A stretch of 64,000 nucleotides of DNA from Microlunatus sagamiharensis (GTDB taxonomy: Bacteria > Actinomycetota > Actinomycetes > Propionibacteriales > Propionibacteriaceae), in NCBI RefSeq assembly GCF_900105785.1, contig NZ_LT629799.1:1178001-1242000 (forward strand), in the 5' to 3' direction. Under the pieces are notes generated by a model that did not search any database, was not told where the DNA came from, and saw nothing but the letters and a program-made list of their open reading frames with translations. The translations under genes and the position numbers were made by a program. Shown in pieces: positions 54,650-63,105 of the stretch (position 1 is its first letter; each line of letters starts with the position of its first letter).

Positions 54650-55762
54650 TCAGGAGCGCGCGGCCGCCTCGCGGTAGGCGGCGAGCCACAGCGCGACCTG
54701 CAGGTCCGTACGGCTGCGCCCGTCGCGGAGGTCCACCCCCGTCATGTCGGCGATGCGGTCCAGGCGGTAGTAGAGCGTCGTGCGGTGCACGTGCAGCTGC
54801 TGCGCGGCCGCGGCCACGTCCCCGCCGAGGTCGAGCACCGTCCGGGCGCTGACCATGAGGTCGCGACGGGGGAGCGACGCGAGCACCTCGGCCGCCGGGT
54901 GCACCTCGCCGACGGCCAGCTCCTCGGGGGCGTCCACGACGAGGCGCCAGGCACCGAGCGCGTCCCAGGACACCGGGTCGACGTGGGCGCCGGCCTCCAA
55001 CGCGGTCCGGGTCGCGTCCGCCCGGCGCAGCGCCTCGCCCAGGCGCTCCAGCGGCAGGGCAGCGCCGCTCAGCGCCGGTCGCGGTCGCCCGCGGACGCCG
55101 GCCCCGGGCTCGTCCCGGACGGTGTGGGCGCGCAGGTCGCTGCCCGGCAGGCGCCAGCCGCCGCGCCAGGTCGTCGTGTGGACCTGCACACCCACGTCGG
55201 CGGGGAGCCGTTCGAGGGCGACGAGCTCGCGCACGGCGGCCGCATCAGGCCCGTCGAGCAGGGTCCGGAGCAGGTCCTCGCGGCGGCGGGTGACGTCGCG
55301 GCGCGACCCCTCGGCCCGGGCGAGCACCTCCGCGGCCCGATCGGCGCACTCGACGACGAACGGCAGGTCGGCCGGCGACACGGTGTCGTCGGGGTCGAGC
55401 ACCCAGAGCAGCCCGAGCAGCTCCTCGCCGGCGTGCACGGGCATGCACCAGCGCGCCCACATGTCGAGCTCGGGGATGCCGGGCGTGCGCACGGGGGCGA
55501 GGGCGTGGGCGAGGTCGAAGGTGCGGACGGCGTGCGCCACCTCGGCGTCGACGCGGCGGTTGAGGATGGTGCGGACCCGGGTGCCGTCGACCGCGCCGCG
55601 GGTGGACCACCAGACCGGACGCTGCCGCCGGTCCTCGACCAGCACCGACAGGTCGAGCCGCGCGGCGAGCGCGTCCACGGCCGCCTGGACGTCCTCGTGC
55701 CCGTCGAGCTCGGAGGCGTCGGGCTCCGGCCCGCCGTACGGGTCCTGCGACGCGGGCGTCAC
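54650..55762 (-). CDS. PucR-type transcriptional regulator
   Basis: The protein has 370 residues. The C-terminal PucR helix-turn-helix (HVHRTTLYYRLDRIADMTGV, about residues 320-360) is clear. An N-terminal GAF-like part (LDLSVLVEDRRQRPVWW; WCMPVHAGEELLGLLWVLDP) precedes a central region of about 120 residues. PucR members control purine or other catabolic genes in response to metabolites. GTG at 55762 is the start because TAGGCT lies eight bases upstream; the longer in-frame reading would take in promoter sequence. Confidence 0.85.
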   Translation of the reverse strand: MTPASQDPYGGPEPDASELDGHEDVQAAVDALAARLDLSVLVEDRRQRPVWWSTRGAVDGTRVRTILNRRVDAEVAHAVRTFDLAHALAPVRTPGIPELDMWARWCMPVHAGEELLGLLWVLDPDDTVSPADLPFVVECADRAAEVLARAEGSRRDVTRRREDLLRTLLDGPDAAAVRELVALERLPADVGVQVHTTTWRGGWRLPGSDLRAHTVRDEPGAGVRGRPRPALSGAALPLERLGEALRRADATRTALEAGAHVDPVSWDALGAWRLVVDAPEELAVGEVHPAAEVLASLPRRDLMVSARTVLDLGGDVAAAAQQLHVHRTTLYYRLDRIADMTGVDLRDGRSRTDLQVALWLAAYREAAARS

Positions 55763-56143
55763 GACCGGGGAGCCTAGGGGACGAGGTGCCACGGCCCCTG
55801 CGAAGCGCCGGCGGGGACGGCTCCCGGACGTCCTCCCGCACGACCGTCTGGAGGTCTGGTCGAACGCCTCGTGGAGCATCTTTCCAGTGGGTTGCGCGAC
55901 GATCGAGTAGTCCTGGATCAGGACGATTCCTGAGAGAATTTTCCTCAGCAAACTTTAGGTTGACCAGGGGGTTCACCGGCTTGCGCAGCATGACAACGGT
56001 GTCCATGATTAATGCAACGGACCGGTTCTCAGGAACTGCCCGACGGGAGGCATCATCGCCGATGACCCTCCCGGCCGCACCGGAGCGGGGCCCCCGGAGC
56101 AGCTCGACCACCCATCCACTCGGGGCAAGTGAATGGATCGCCG
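55763..56143. other. AT-rich divergent promoter region of PucR and ShbA genes
   Basis: About 380 bases without a gene. The span 55,860-56,060 is clearly AT-richer than the rest of the window. It holds GTCCTGGATCAGGAC (a 15-base palindrome near 55,911), CTGAG...CTCAG around AGAATTTTC, and GGTTCTCAGGAAC near 56,023. Any could be regulator sites for the sigma-factor gene. Confidence 0.45.
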
Positions 56144-56755
56144 ATGTCGTCCACCACCACCCAGGCTCTCGCCGACCGCGAGCTCGTCGCCGCCGCTCAG
56201 GGCGGTGACACCCTCGCCCTCCACGCCCTCGTCGTGGAGGTCCGCAAGGTCGCCTACCGCTACTCCCGCTCTCGCCTGGCGACCTACGCCGGCGGCCTCG
56301 AGGTCGCCGAGGACGTCACGCAGGAGATCTGCCTGGCCGTGGTCGACGTGCTGCCGCGCTACGAGGACAACGGCGCCCCCTTCGTGGCCCTCGTCTTCGC
56401 GATCGCGTCCAACAAGGTCGCCGACGCCCAGCGCCGCTACGCCCGCAGCCCGCTGCACCTGGTCGACGAGCTGCCGGAGCAGGTCGAGACCGCGCTCGAC
56501 CCCGAGCAGCAGGTCCTCGCCCGCTCCGACGTCGACGCCGCCCTCGAGCTGCTCGAGCGGCTGCCGGCGCGCACCGCGCTGGTCATCCGCCTGCGGGCCG
56601 AGGGCCGCAGCGCCGACGAGGTCGGCGAGCTCGTCGGCATGTCGGCCAATGCGGTCCGGGTAACCCAGCACCGCGGCCTCTCCAAGTTGCGCCAGCTCGT
56701 CGCCGCGTCGGTCGACCACAGCGAGCGCTTCGCCGACCGTCGCGTCGCCGCCTGA
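56144..56755 (+). CDS. shbA: Extracytoplasmic-type sigma factor ShbA (SigD-like)
   Basis: The protein has 203 residues. It has ECF-like regions 2 and 4 with the ShbA/SigD pattern: ELVAAAQGGDTLALHALVVEV, VAEDVTQEICLAVVDVLPRYED, then FVALVFAIASNKVADAQRRYAR. The 4.2 helix-turn-helix is DEVGELVGMSANAVRVTQHRG. In Streptomyces ShbA transcribes the principal sigma gene hrdB; in mycobacteria the equivalent is SigD. No anti-sigma gene sits beside it. ATG at 56144 is chosen over the in-frame GTG at 56129; neither has a strong ribosome-binding site. Confidence 0.88.
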   Translation: MSSTTTQALADRELVAAAQGGDTLALHALVVEVRKVAYRYSRSRLATYAGGLEVAEDVTQEICLAVVDVLPRYEDNGAPFVALVFAIASNKVADAQRRYARSPLHLVDELPEQVETALDPEQQVLARSDVDAALELLERLPARTALVIRLRAEGRSADEVGELVGMSANAVRVTQHRGLSKLRQLVAASVDHSERFADRRVAA

Positions 56756-56785
56756 CCCGTCCCACCGCCTGACCCGTCCCGCCGG

Positions 56786-56823
56786 AGGCGGGCCGCACCC
56801 TCGACCCGGGGCGCGGCCCGCCT
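56786..56823 (+). terminator. Terminator after shbA
   Basis: AGGCGGGCCGC (56786-56796) pairs perfectly with GCGGCCCGCCT (56813-56823) around a 16-base loop, 30 bases after the stop, followed by CTTCTC. Confidence 0.75.
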
Positions 56824-56835
56824 CTTCTCATGCCC

Positions 56836-56883
56836 GCGCTGCCCGGTCGACGCGCTGCCCGGTCGACGCGCTGCCCGGTCGAC
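56836..56883 (+). repeat. Three exact 16-bp tandem repeats
   Basis: GCGCTGCCCGGTCGAC occurs three times with no gap at 56836, 56852 and 56868, between the shbA terminator and the HAD gene's start. Confidence 0.85.
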
Positions 56884-56916
56884 GGAGGTGCCGGGTGACG
56901 GTGCGACCCTCTTCTC

Positions 56917-57600
56917 GTGCCGAGCCTTGACGACGTCGCCGTCGGAGCCGTCGCCGACGCGTCCGTCGACGTCGTCTGCTGGGACTGGAACGGCACGCTG
57001 CTCGACGACACGGCTCTCGCCCTGGCGGCGATGAACACGGTCCTCGAGGAGCGCGGTCTGGCGCCCTTGCCCGACGTCGAGGCGTACCGGTCTGTCTTCG
57101 GTTTCCCGGTCCCGGCCTTCTACGCCCGGGTGGGGATCGCCGAGGACGATTTCCGGGCGGCGGCCGGGCGCTACCTGGAGCTCTTCGCGGCCCTGGTCGG
57201 GCGGGCCCCGCTCCACGCCGACGCCGTGGCGACGCTCCGGACGATCGGACGCCTCGGCGTGACCCAGGTCCTCATCTCCGCGACGGTCCCCGACGTCCTC
57301 GCCGGGCAGATGGACCCGCACGCGCTCACCAAGCACTTCGAGCAGGTCCTCGGGACCACCGACGCGTACGCGCCCTCGAAGACCGCGGCCGTCGCGCGCT
57401 GGCTGCGCTCGTCGGGCCACGAGCCCCGACGCGTCCTGATGGTGGGCGACACCAACCACGACGAGGAGATCGCCCGCGAGCTGGGCCTCGGCTTCGTCCG
57501 CTTCGACGGCGGGCACCAGCGACCGCCGGACGACGACCGGTACCCCGTCGTGCAGCACCTCCGCGAGGTCGTCGACCACGTGCGCCGGAACCCTGTCTGA
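56917..57600 (+). CDS. HAD-family phosphatase
   Basis: The protein has 227 residues. Motif I is CWDWNGTLLDDTALA, with the nucleophile Asp in DWNGT. Motif II is the Ser/Thr strand of VTQVLISATVPDV, Lys is in YAPSKTAAVARW, and motif IV is VLMVGDTNHDEEIARELG (GDxxxD). The DWNGTLLDD form is typical of beta-phosphoglucomutase or phosphoglycolate-phosphatase-type HADs, but the substrate is unknown. CGACCCT lies six bases before the GTG. Confidence 0.9.
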   Translation: MPSLDDVAVGAVADASVDVVCWDWNGTLLDDTALALAAMNTVLEERGLAPLPDVEAYRSVFGFPVPAFYARVGIAEDDFRAAAGRYLELFAALVGRAPLHADAVATLRTIGRLGVTQVLISATVPDVLAGQMDPHALTKHFEQVLGTTDAYAPSKTAAVARWLRSSGHEPRRVLMVGDTNHDEEIARELGLGFVRFDGGHQRPPDDDRYPVVQHLREVVDHVRRNPV

Positions 57601-57621
57601 GGTCGTGCAGCGCCACGACCT

Positions 57622-57686
57622 TCGCCGAGGGGTAGGTTGCCGCGCCCTCGACACAGCACCGGACGCGGCAAGCTACCGCTCGGCGA
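57622..57686. repeat. Hairpin element with GGTAGGTTGCCGCG core, copy B
   Basis: The left arm 57622-57644 (TCGCCGAG, then GGTAGGTTGCCGCG after one G) pairs at 21 of 23 positions with 57664-57686 around a 19-base loop. It lies between the converging HAD and TetR genes. The right arm supplies the TAG stop of the TetR gene at 57673-57675, so the element is built into a gene end. Confidence 0.8.
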
Positions 57687-58290
57687 CCGCTGAGGTCGGG
57701 CGGGGAGCCCGGAGCCCGTCGACCAGGACGGCCAGCAGCACCGGACCGCGGGCGTCGAGCTCGTCGTCGTCGAGCCGGCTGAGCCAGCTGATCAGGACGA
57801 TCACGTCGCGGGCCTGGACGTCGTCGCGGATGCTGCCGTCGGACCGGCCCGCGCGGAGGATCAGCTCGACCGCGTCGCCGATCGGACCGAGGCTGTGGTC
57901 GGCGAGGTCGCGCCAGGTGGCCGCCTCGAGCGCGGCGAAGACGTCACGCTTCACCCGGGCGTACGCACCCACCCGCTCGAACCAGGCCGCCAGCGCCTCC
58001 ACCGGGGTGCGCGTCGCGAGGAGGTCGGGAGCGGCGGCGACCAGCTCGGCGACGTCGCGCTCGTAGACCGCGGCCAGCAGCGCCTCGCGGGTGGGGAAGT
58101 GGCGGTAGAGCGTGCCCTGCCCCACGCCGCTCGCCCGCGCCACGGCGTTGAGCCGCAGGTCTCCGGGCTCGCGCAGCAGCTCGCGCGCCGTCGTCAGGAT
58201 CCGATTGCGGTTGCGCTGCGCGTCTGGACGGAGGGACGGCTGCCCGCCAGAAACGGACATCTGTCCGGTACGCTCGTCGGAAACGGACAC
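57673..58290 (-). CDS. TetR-family transcriptional regulator
   Basis: The protein has 205 residues. The N-terminus repeats MSVS twice (MSVSDERTGQMSVSGGQ), mirroring the duplicated operator in its promoter. The helix-turn-helix is NRNRILTTARELLREPGDLR, then SGVGQGTLYRHFPTREALLAA. The C-terminal ligand domain has WRDLADHSLGPIGDAVELIL. GTG at 58290 is chosen because TAGTGT lies six bases upstream on the minus strand; ATG at 58260 is an alternative. Two palindromic sites, one overlapping each possible start codon, indicate autorepression and control of the divergent SDR gene. Confidence 0.92.
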   Translation of the reverse strand: MSVSDERTGQMSVSGGQPSLRPDAQRNRNRILTTARELLREPGDLRLNAVARASGVGQGTLYRHFPTREALLAAVYERDVAELVAAAPDLLATRTPVEALAAWFERVGAYARVKRDVFAALEAATWRDLADHSLGPIGDAVELILRAGRSDGSIRDDVQARDVIVLISWLSRLDDDELDARGPVLLAVLVDGLRAPRPTSAVAER

Positions 58291-58302
58291 GTGTCCACAC
58301 TA
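58254..58302. promoter_or_regulatory. Duplicated TetR operator with TetR promoter
   Basis: CGGACATCTGTCCG (58254-58267) and GGACACGTGTCC (58285-58296) are palindromes sharing GGACA/TGTCC half-sites, centres 30 bases apart. TAGTGT on the minus strand (58297-58302) is the TetR -10 element. Both sites lie between TetR and the SDR gene and would block both promoters. Confidence 0.75.
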
Positions 58303-58312
58303 GAGGAGACCG

Positions 58313-59050
58313 ATGAGCACCAGGGGCAAGGTCGTCGCCGTCACGGGCGCGAGCAGCGGGATCGGCGAGGCGACGGCTCGCGTGCTGGCCGAGCAGGGCG
58401 CGCTCGTCGTGCTGGGTGCCCGTCGGACCGAGCGGCTGGACCGTCTGGTCGCCGAGATCGAGGCCGACGGCGGGCAGGCCCGCGCGGTGCGCGTCGACGT
58501 GACCGAGCCTGCCGACCTCGAGCGGCTCGTCGACACGGCCGTGGAGGCATTCGGCCGGCTCGACGTGCTCGTGAACAACGCCGGGGTCGGTCTGATCGCG
58601 ACCGTCGAGGACGGGACCCTCGCCGACTGGTCGGCCATGATCGACGTCAACGTCAAGGGCGTCCTGCACGGCATCGCCGCGGTCCTGCCGGTGTTCCGGC
58701 GCCAGGGTCGCGGGCACGTCGTGACCGTCGTCTCGACCTCGGGCCTCAAGATCGTCCCGACGCAGGCGGTCTACGCCGGCACCAAGAACGCCGTGCGCAC
58801 GATCATGGAGGGGCTGCGGCAGGAGAGCACCGACGGCGTGGTGCGGACGACGTCGGTCTCGCCCGGCTACGTGCGGACCGAGCTCGTCGACTCCATCGAC
58901 GACCCGGCGACGCGCCACGCCGCGCAGCAGGCCATGGCCGACCTCGGCATCGCCCCCGAGGCGGTCGCCCGGGCCATCGCGTTCGCGATCGACCAGCCCG
59001 ACGACGTGGAGATCGGCGACCTCACGATCCGGCCGGTGCGGCAGGGCTGA
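58313..59050 (+). CDS. Short-chain dehydrogenase/reductase (SDR) family oxidoreductase
   Basis: The protein has 245 residues, classical SDR size. The nucleotide-binding motif is VVAVTGASSGIGEATARVL (TGxxxGxG), followed by NNAGVG and the catalytic site: Ser in VVSTSGLKI, then YAGTKNAV (YxxxK). It is an NADP-dependent enzyme, as the Arg in GARRTERLD suggests. AGAGGAG lies about six bases before the ATG. It is divergent from the TetR gene that probably represses it, so it may respond to a small ligand. Confidence 0.93.
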   Translation: MSTRGKVVAVTGASSGIGEATARVLAEQGALVVLGARRTERLDRLVAEIEADGGQARAVRVDVTEPADLERLVDTAVEAFGRLDVLVNNAGVGLIATVEDGTLADWSAMIDVNVKGVLHGIAAVLPVFRRQGRGHVVTVVSTSGLKIVPTQAVYAGTKNAVRTIMEGLRQESTDGVVRTTSVSPGYVRTELVDSIDDPATRHAAQQAMADLGIAPEAVARAIAFAIDQPDDVEIGDLTIRPVRQG

Positions 59051-59134
59051 GCGGGATGGGCACAGGTTCCCGCTCCGCGTCGGACAGGGTGCCGCCCGCA
59101 GGCTGAACCGGTTTCGCAGGCAGAATGTGGACCC

Positions 59135-61660
59135 GTGCGCAGACTCCTCGACCAGGGCTGGACCGTACGGGCGACGGACGGGCCGGTGCCGCCGGAGCTG
59201 GCAGGGGCGCTGTCCGACGGGATCCCCGCGACCGTGCCGGGCTGCGTGCACACCGACCTGCTCTTCGCGGGCCTGGTGCCCGACCCGTTCCTCGACCAGA
59301 ACGAGGCGCTGCTCGCCTGGGTCGGCGAGACCGGCTGGCGCTACGCGATCGCGCTCTCCTGGACCGAGGACGACCAGGCGCGCGGGGACGCGGTGGTCGA
59401 GCTCGTGGCCGAGGGCCTCGACACGGTGGCGACGGTCGAGCTCGACGGCCGCGTGGTCGCGCGCACCGCGAACATGCACCGCACGCACCGCGTCGACCTC
59501 ACCGACGTGATCACCGTCGGTGATCACGAGCTCGCGGTGTCGTTCGAGGCGCCGGTGCCGGCGGCGCAGCGGGCGAGCGAGGCGCTCGGGCCGCGCCCGT
59601 GCGCGTACGAGCAGCCCTTCAACGCGCTGCGCAAGATGGCGTGCAGCTACGGCTGGGACTGGGGACCCACGCTGGCGACGTCGGGGATCTGGAAGCCGCT
59701 CACGCTCCGTGGCTGGAGCACGGCCCGCCTCGGCGGCGTCCGCCCGCTCGTCGACGTGCAGTCCGAGGACGGCACCGAGCGCGGAGTCCTCGACGTGCAC
59801 GTCGAGGTGGTGCGCGCCCCCGGTGACGTCAGCGCGCTGACCGTCAGCGCGCAGGTCGCCGGCCGGTCGGCCGAGGTCGAGGTGCCCGCCGGGTCGACGA
59901 GTGCGGTGGTGCACCTCGAGGTCGACGACGTCGCCGTGTGGTGGCCGGTCGGGTACGGCGACCAGCCGCTCCACCCCGTGGCCGTGTCGCTGGCGACGGG
60001 CGAGCGGGCCCTTGACTCCTGGGAGGGCGAGGTCGGCTTCCGCACGGTGGCGCTGGACACGACGCCGGACGCCGACGGCACGCCGTTCCGTCTCGTCGTC
60101 AACGGCACGCCCGTCTTCGCCCGCGGCCTCAACTGGATCCCCGACGACGTCTTCCCGAGCCGGATGACGCCTGAGCGCTACGCCGACCGGCTGGGCGAGG
60201 CCGTCGCGGTCGGGGCCAACCTCGTCCGGGTCTGGGGCGGCGGGCTCTACGAGAGCGACGACTTCTACGCCGCGTGCGACCGCCTGGGGCTGATGGTGTG
60301 GCAGGACTTCCTCTTCGCCTGCGCCGCGTACGCGGAGGAGGAGCCGCTCCGCTCGGAGGTCGAGGCCGAGGCGCGCGAGGCGGTCACCCGGCTCTCGGCG
60401 CACCCGAGCCTCGTGCTGTGGAACGGCAACAACGAGAACATCTGGGGCCACGAGGACTGGGGCTGGAAGGACGACCTCGACGGCCGCACGTGGGGCCTCG
60501 GCTACTACACCGACCTGCTGCCCGGGATCGTCGCCGAGCTCGACCCGACCCGGCCCTACTGCCCGGGCACCCCGTACGCGATGTCGCCCGACCTCCACCC
60601 GAACGACCCGCACCACGGCCCGAGCCACCTGTGGGACGTGTGGAACGTGCTCGACTACGCCCACTACCGCGACTCGGTCCCGCGGTTCGTGGCCGAGTTC
60701 GGCTGGCAGGGCCCGCCGGCCTGGTCGACGCTGACGCGCGCCGTCCACGACGACCCGCTGACGCCGACGTCGCCGGGCATGGCGGCGCACCAGAAGGCCG
60801 CCGACGGCGACCTCAAGCTCTCCCGCGGCCTCGCGCCGCACCTGCCGGTGCCCGAGGGGGTCGACGACTGGCACTGGGCGACGTCGCTCAACCAGGCGCG
60901 CGCGCTGACCTTCGGCATCGAGCACCTGCGCTCCTGGTCTCCGGTCTGCTCGGGCGCCGTCTGGTGGCAGCTGAACGACCTCTGGCCGGTCACCTCGTGG
61001 GCCGTCGTCGACGGCGAGGGCCGCCGCAAGCCCGTCTGGTACGCCCTGCGCCGCGCCTTCGCCGACCGCCTGGTCACCGTGCAGCCGCGCGCTGAGGGCC
61101 TGGCCGTCGTGGTCGTCAACGACGGGCCGAAGGACTGGGCCGACGTCGTCCGCGTACGGCGGCTGCGGCACGACGGCACGGTCGTGGGGGAGCAGGCGCT
61201 GCCCCTCGCGGTCGCGGCGCGGACGACGGCCACGCTGGCGCTGGACCCGGCGACCAGCGAGCCGGGGGACCCCGCGGGCGAGGTGCTGCTCGCCGAGGTG
61301 GGCGGGCTGCGCGCGTGGTGGTGGTTCGTCGAGGACCGCGACGGCGCGCTCGCGGCCGCCGACCTCGGCTCAGCGCTGGAGGCCGGCGTGGAGCCGGTCG
61401 AGGGCGGCTACGCCGTCCGGGTGACCGCGCGGACGCTGGTCAAGGACCTCGCCGTGCTGGCCGACCGGGTGGACCCCGAGGCGCAGGCCGACGACATGCT
61501 CGTCTCGCTCCTGCCCGGGGAGTCGGTCACGGTCCACGTGTCCGGCCCCGCGGGGCTGGCGGCCGAGGACCTGCTCGGTCCGCTCGTGCTGCGCAGCGCC
61601 AACCAGCTGCTCCACGCCGTCGCCGGCGGCGCGATCAGAGGTAGTGCCGCAGCTTCTTGA
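59135..61660 (+). CDS. Glycoside hydrolase family 2 beta-mannosidase
   Basis: The protein has 841 residues. The N-terminal sugar-binding domain has PATVPGCVHTDLLFAGLVPD and DQNEALLAWVGETGWRY. The TIM-barrel has the acid/base Glu434 in VLWNGNNENIWGHED and the nucleophile Glu521 in RFVAEFGWQGPP. The NGNNE motif and preceding WQDFLFACAAY mark beta-mannosidase rather than galactosidase. No signal peptide is visible, so it probably acts in the cytoplasm on imported manno-oligosaccharides. CAGAAT lies eight bases before the GTG. The 3' end overlaps the converging CHAD gene by 26 bases. Confidence 0.93.
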   Translation: MRRLLDQGWTVRATDGPVPPELAGALSDGIPATVPGCVHTDLLFAGLVPDPFLDQNEALLAWVGETGWRYAIALSWTEDDQARGDAVVELVAEGLDTVATVELDGRVVARTANMHRTHRVDLTDVITVGDHELAVSFEAPVPAAQRASEALGPRPCAYEQPFNALRKMACSYGWDWGPTLATSGIWKPLTLRGWSTARLGGVRPLVDVQSEDGTERGVLDVHVEVVRAPGDVSALTVSAQVAGRSAEVEVPAGSTSAVVHLEVDDVAVWWPVGYGDQPLHPVAVSLATGERALDSWEGEVGFRTVALDTTPDADGTPFRLVVNGTPVFARGLNWIPDDVFPSRMTPERYADRLGEAVAVGANLVRVWGGGLYESDDFYAACDRLGLMVWQDFLFACAAYAEEEPLRSEVEAEAREAVTRLSAHPSLVLWNGNNENIWGHEDWGWKDDLDGRTWGLGYYTDLLPGIVAELDPTRPYCPGTPYAMSPDLHPNDPHHGPSHLWDVWNVLDYAHYRDSVPRFVAEFGWQGPPAWSTLTRAVHDDPLTPTSPGMAAHQKAADGDLKLSRGLAPHLPVPEGVDDWHWATSLNQARALTFGIEHLRSWSPVCSGAVWWQLNDLWPVTSWAVVDGEGRRKPVWYALRRAFADRLVTVQPRAEGLAVVVVNDGPKDWADVVRVRRLRHDGTVVGEQALPLAVAARTTATLALDPATSEPGDPAGEVLLAEVGGLRAWWWFVEDRDGALAAADLGSALEAGVEPVEGGYAVRVTARTLVKDLAVLADRVDPEAQADDMLVSLLPGESVTVHVSGPAGLAAEDLLGPLVLRSANQLLHAVAGGAIRGSAAAS

Positions 61661-62480
61661 CGATCACCCGGGCGATCTCCTGCTCGCGCGCGTGCAGGAG
61701 GCCCCAGGTGAAGCCGTTCTCACCCGTGGCGCCGGCGGCCACGCCGAGCTCGCGCAGCAGCCCCTCGGCGACGACGCTGTCCTGGTGCTCGCCGAGGAGC
61801 TCCTGGAACGCCTTGCGCTCCTTGACGATCGCGTCGGCCTTCTTGCCCAGCACCGGTGCGGCGAGCTCGACGGCGTAGCGGTGGCGCTTGCCGGCCTTGC
61901 GGGCCCGGTGCATCAGCTCGTCGGCGTCCGCGGCGCCGGCCCGGTAGGCCTTCGAGGCCTGCACGAGCCGGCGGTGCGTCTTCTTGTCCGCGCGCGTGAC
62001 GTAGCGCGCGGCGCGCTTGGCCGGGCGGTCGGCCTCGGCGGTGAAGGGCGGGTCGGCGCGCCAGGCGTGCAGCAGCACCTCGAAGGTCCGGTAGCGCGGG
62101 GAGTCGAGCGCCTCGTGCACGGTGCGCAGGGCGACGCCCCGCCGGACGTCGACCAGCTCGGCGAGCTGGCGGCGCAGCGGTCCGAGCGCCAGCTCGTCGG
62201 GCACCGTGTCGAGCGCCGCGCCCAGCCGCGCCGACTGGACGTCGAGGTCGCGCACCTCCCCGAGCAGCCCGGCCCACCACCGCAGCTCGTCGTCGAGCCG
62301 CCCGGCCTTGGGCACCTCGAACAGCTCGGGGAAGACCCGCAACGTGCTGCGTACGCGCCGTACGGCGACCCGCGTCGGGTGGGTGACGTCCTCCCCGGCC
62401 CTGACGTGCGCGGGGGCGTCGACCAGGACGGTCAGCTGCTCGGTGAGGTAGGCGGCGACCAGGTCGCGGAGGGTCTTCAT
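61635..62480 (-). CDS. CHAD-domain protein
   Basis: The protein has 281 residues. The CHAD pattern is clear: HPTRVAVRRVRSTLRVF near the start, LGEVRDLDVQSARLG, and MHRARKAGKRHRYAVELAAP, all with conserved His and Lys/Arg residues. CHAD domains bind polyphosphate; the CYTH domain often fused to them is absent here. The ATG at 62480 has TAGGCT ten bases upstream. The gene converges with and overlaps the beta-mannosidase gene. Confidence 0.93.
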   Translation of the reverse strand: MKTLRDLVAAYLTEQLTVLVDAPAHVRAGEDVTHPTRVAVRRVRSTLRVFPELFEVPKAGRLDDELRWWAGLLGEVRDLDVQSARLGAALDTVPDELALGPLRRQLAELVDVRRGVALRTVHEALDSPRYRTFEVLLHAWRADPPFTAEADRPAKRAARYVTRADKKTHRRLVQASKAYRAGAADADELMHRARKAGKRHRYAVELAAPVLGKKADAIVKERKAFQELLGEHQDSVVAEGLLRELGVAAGATGENGFTWGLLHAREQEIARVIVKKLRHYL

Positions 62481-62493
62481 GGGGCTCGCCAGC

Positions 62494-63048
62494 CTAGGTC
62501 CGGCCCGCGTCCGTCCTGCTGGCGCCCGGCCCTCGCCGTCGACCCACGGCGGCGCCCGCCGTGCCGCCCGCGAGCAGCAGTCCCAGGGCGGCCGCCAGGG
62601 CGGCGACGCTCTGGCCGCGGCTCCAGCCGGCCGTGGCGTGGACGGTTCTCGAGACCACTGGAGGCGAGTCCCTCGCCTTGGAGATCGCGACGTGCTCGAC
62701 CACCGGCGCCTGGAGACGATCGAACGCGACGAGGCCACCTGCGACCAGCGCGGCGGCGGCCAGCGCGACCACGAGGAGCGAGCGCCAGGAAGGGCTGGCT
62801 GCTCGAGCGCCGAGCCGCAGGCCCATGACGAGCGCCGTGAAGGTGAGGCCGAGCAGGACCAGGACGGCGCCGACCGTTCGCCTGGAGTTCCACGCGCCCA
62901 GCTCGTCGAGCCAGTCGCGGTCGATGGACAGCGCGTACGGGTCGACCCCGACGGCGTGGGCGCCGGGTGAACGCAGCACGAGGACGCCCAGGAGGACCGC
63001 CAGCACGGCGACGACCAGGAGGACGCCGACCAGGCGCGAGCGGTGCAC
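62494..63048 (-). CDS. Predicted membrane protein of unknown function
   Basis: The protein has 184 residues with hydrophobic segments near 6-28 (RLVGVLLVVAVLAVLLGVLV), 60-80, 90-112 (WRSLLVVALAAAALVAGGLV) and 150-170 (AALAAALGLLLAGGTAGAAV). The loop between helices 1 and 2 includes DPYALSIDRDWLDELGAWN. I know no family. GTG at 63048 has CATGCT six bases upstream. It ends 13 bases before the CHAD gene start on the same strand, so an operon is possible. Confidence 0.6.
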   Translation of the reverse strand: MHRSRLVGVLLVVAVLAVLLGVLVLRSPGAHAVGVDPYALSIDRDWLDELGAWNSRRTVGAVLVLLGLTFTALVMGLRLGARAASPSWRSLLVVALAAAALVAGGLVAFDRLQAPVVEHVAISKARDSPPVVSRTVHATAGWSRGQSVAALAAALGLLLAGGTAGAAVGRRRGPGASRTDAGRT

Positions 63049-63092
63049 GCGAGCAGCATGCCGGGTCAGGTCCCGAGGGCACCCGGTGGCGG

Positions 63093-63098
63093 TAGCGT
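63093..63098 (+). promoter_or_regulatory. -10 element of leaderless TlpA-like gene promoter
   Basis: TAGCGT lies seven bases before the GTG at 63106. Confidence 0.5.
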
Positions 63099-63105
63099 CG
63101 GGGTC

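Noticed and set aside
55950-55966. Iron-box-like TTTAGGTTGACC in the shbA promoter
   Set aside because: Only part of an IdeR/DtxR site matches and the second half is missing.
57944-61171. A 1,075-codon minus-strand frame crossing TetR, SDR and beta-mannosidase
   Set aside because: It spans three supported genes and a promoter region and shows no domain.
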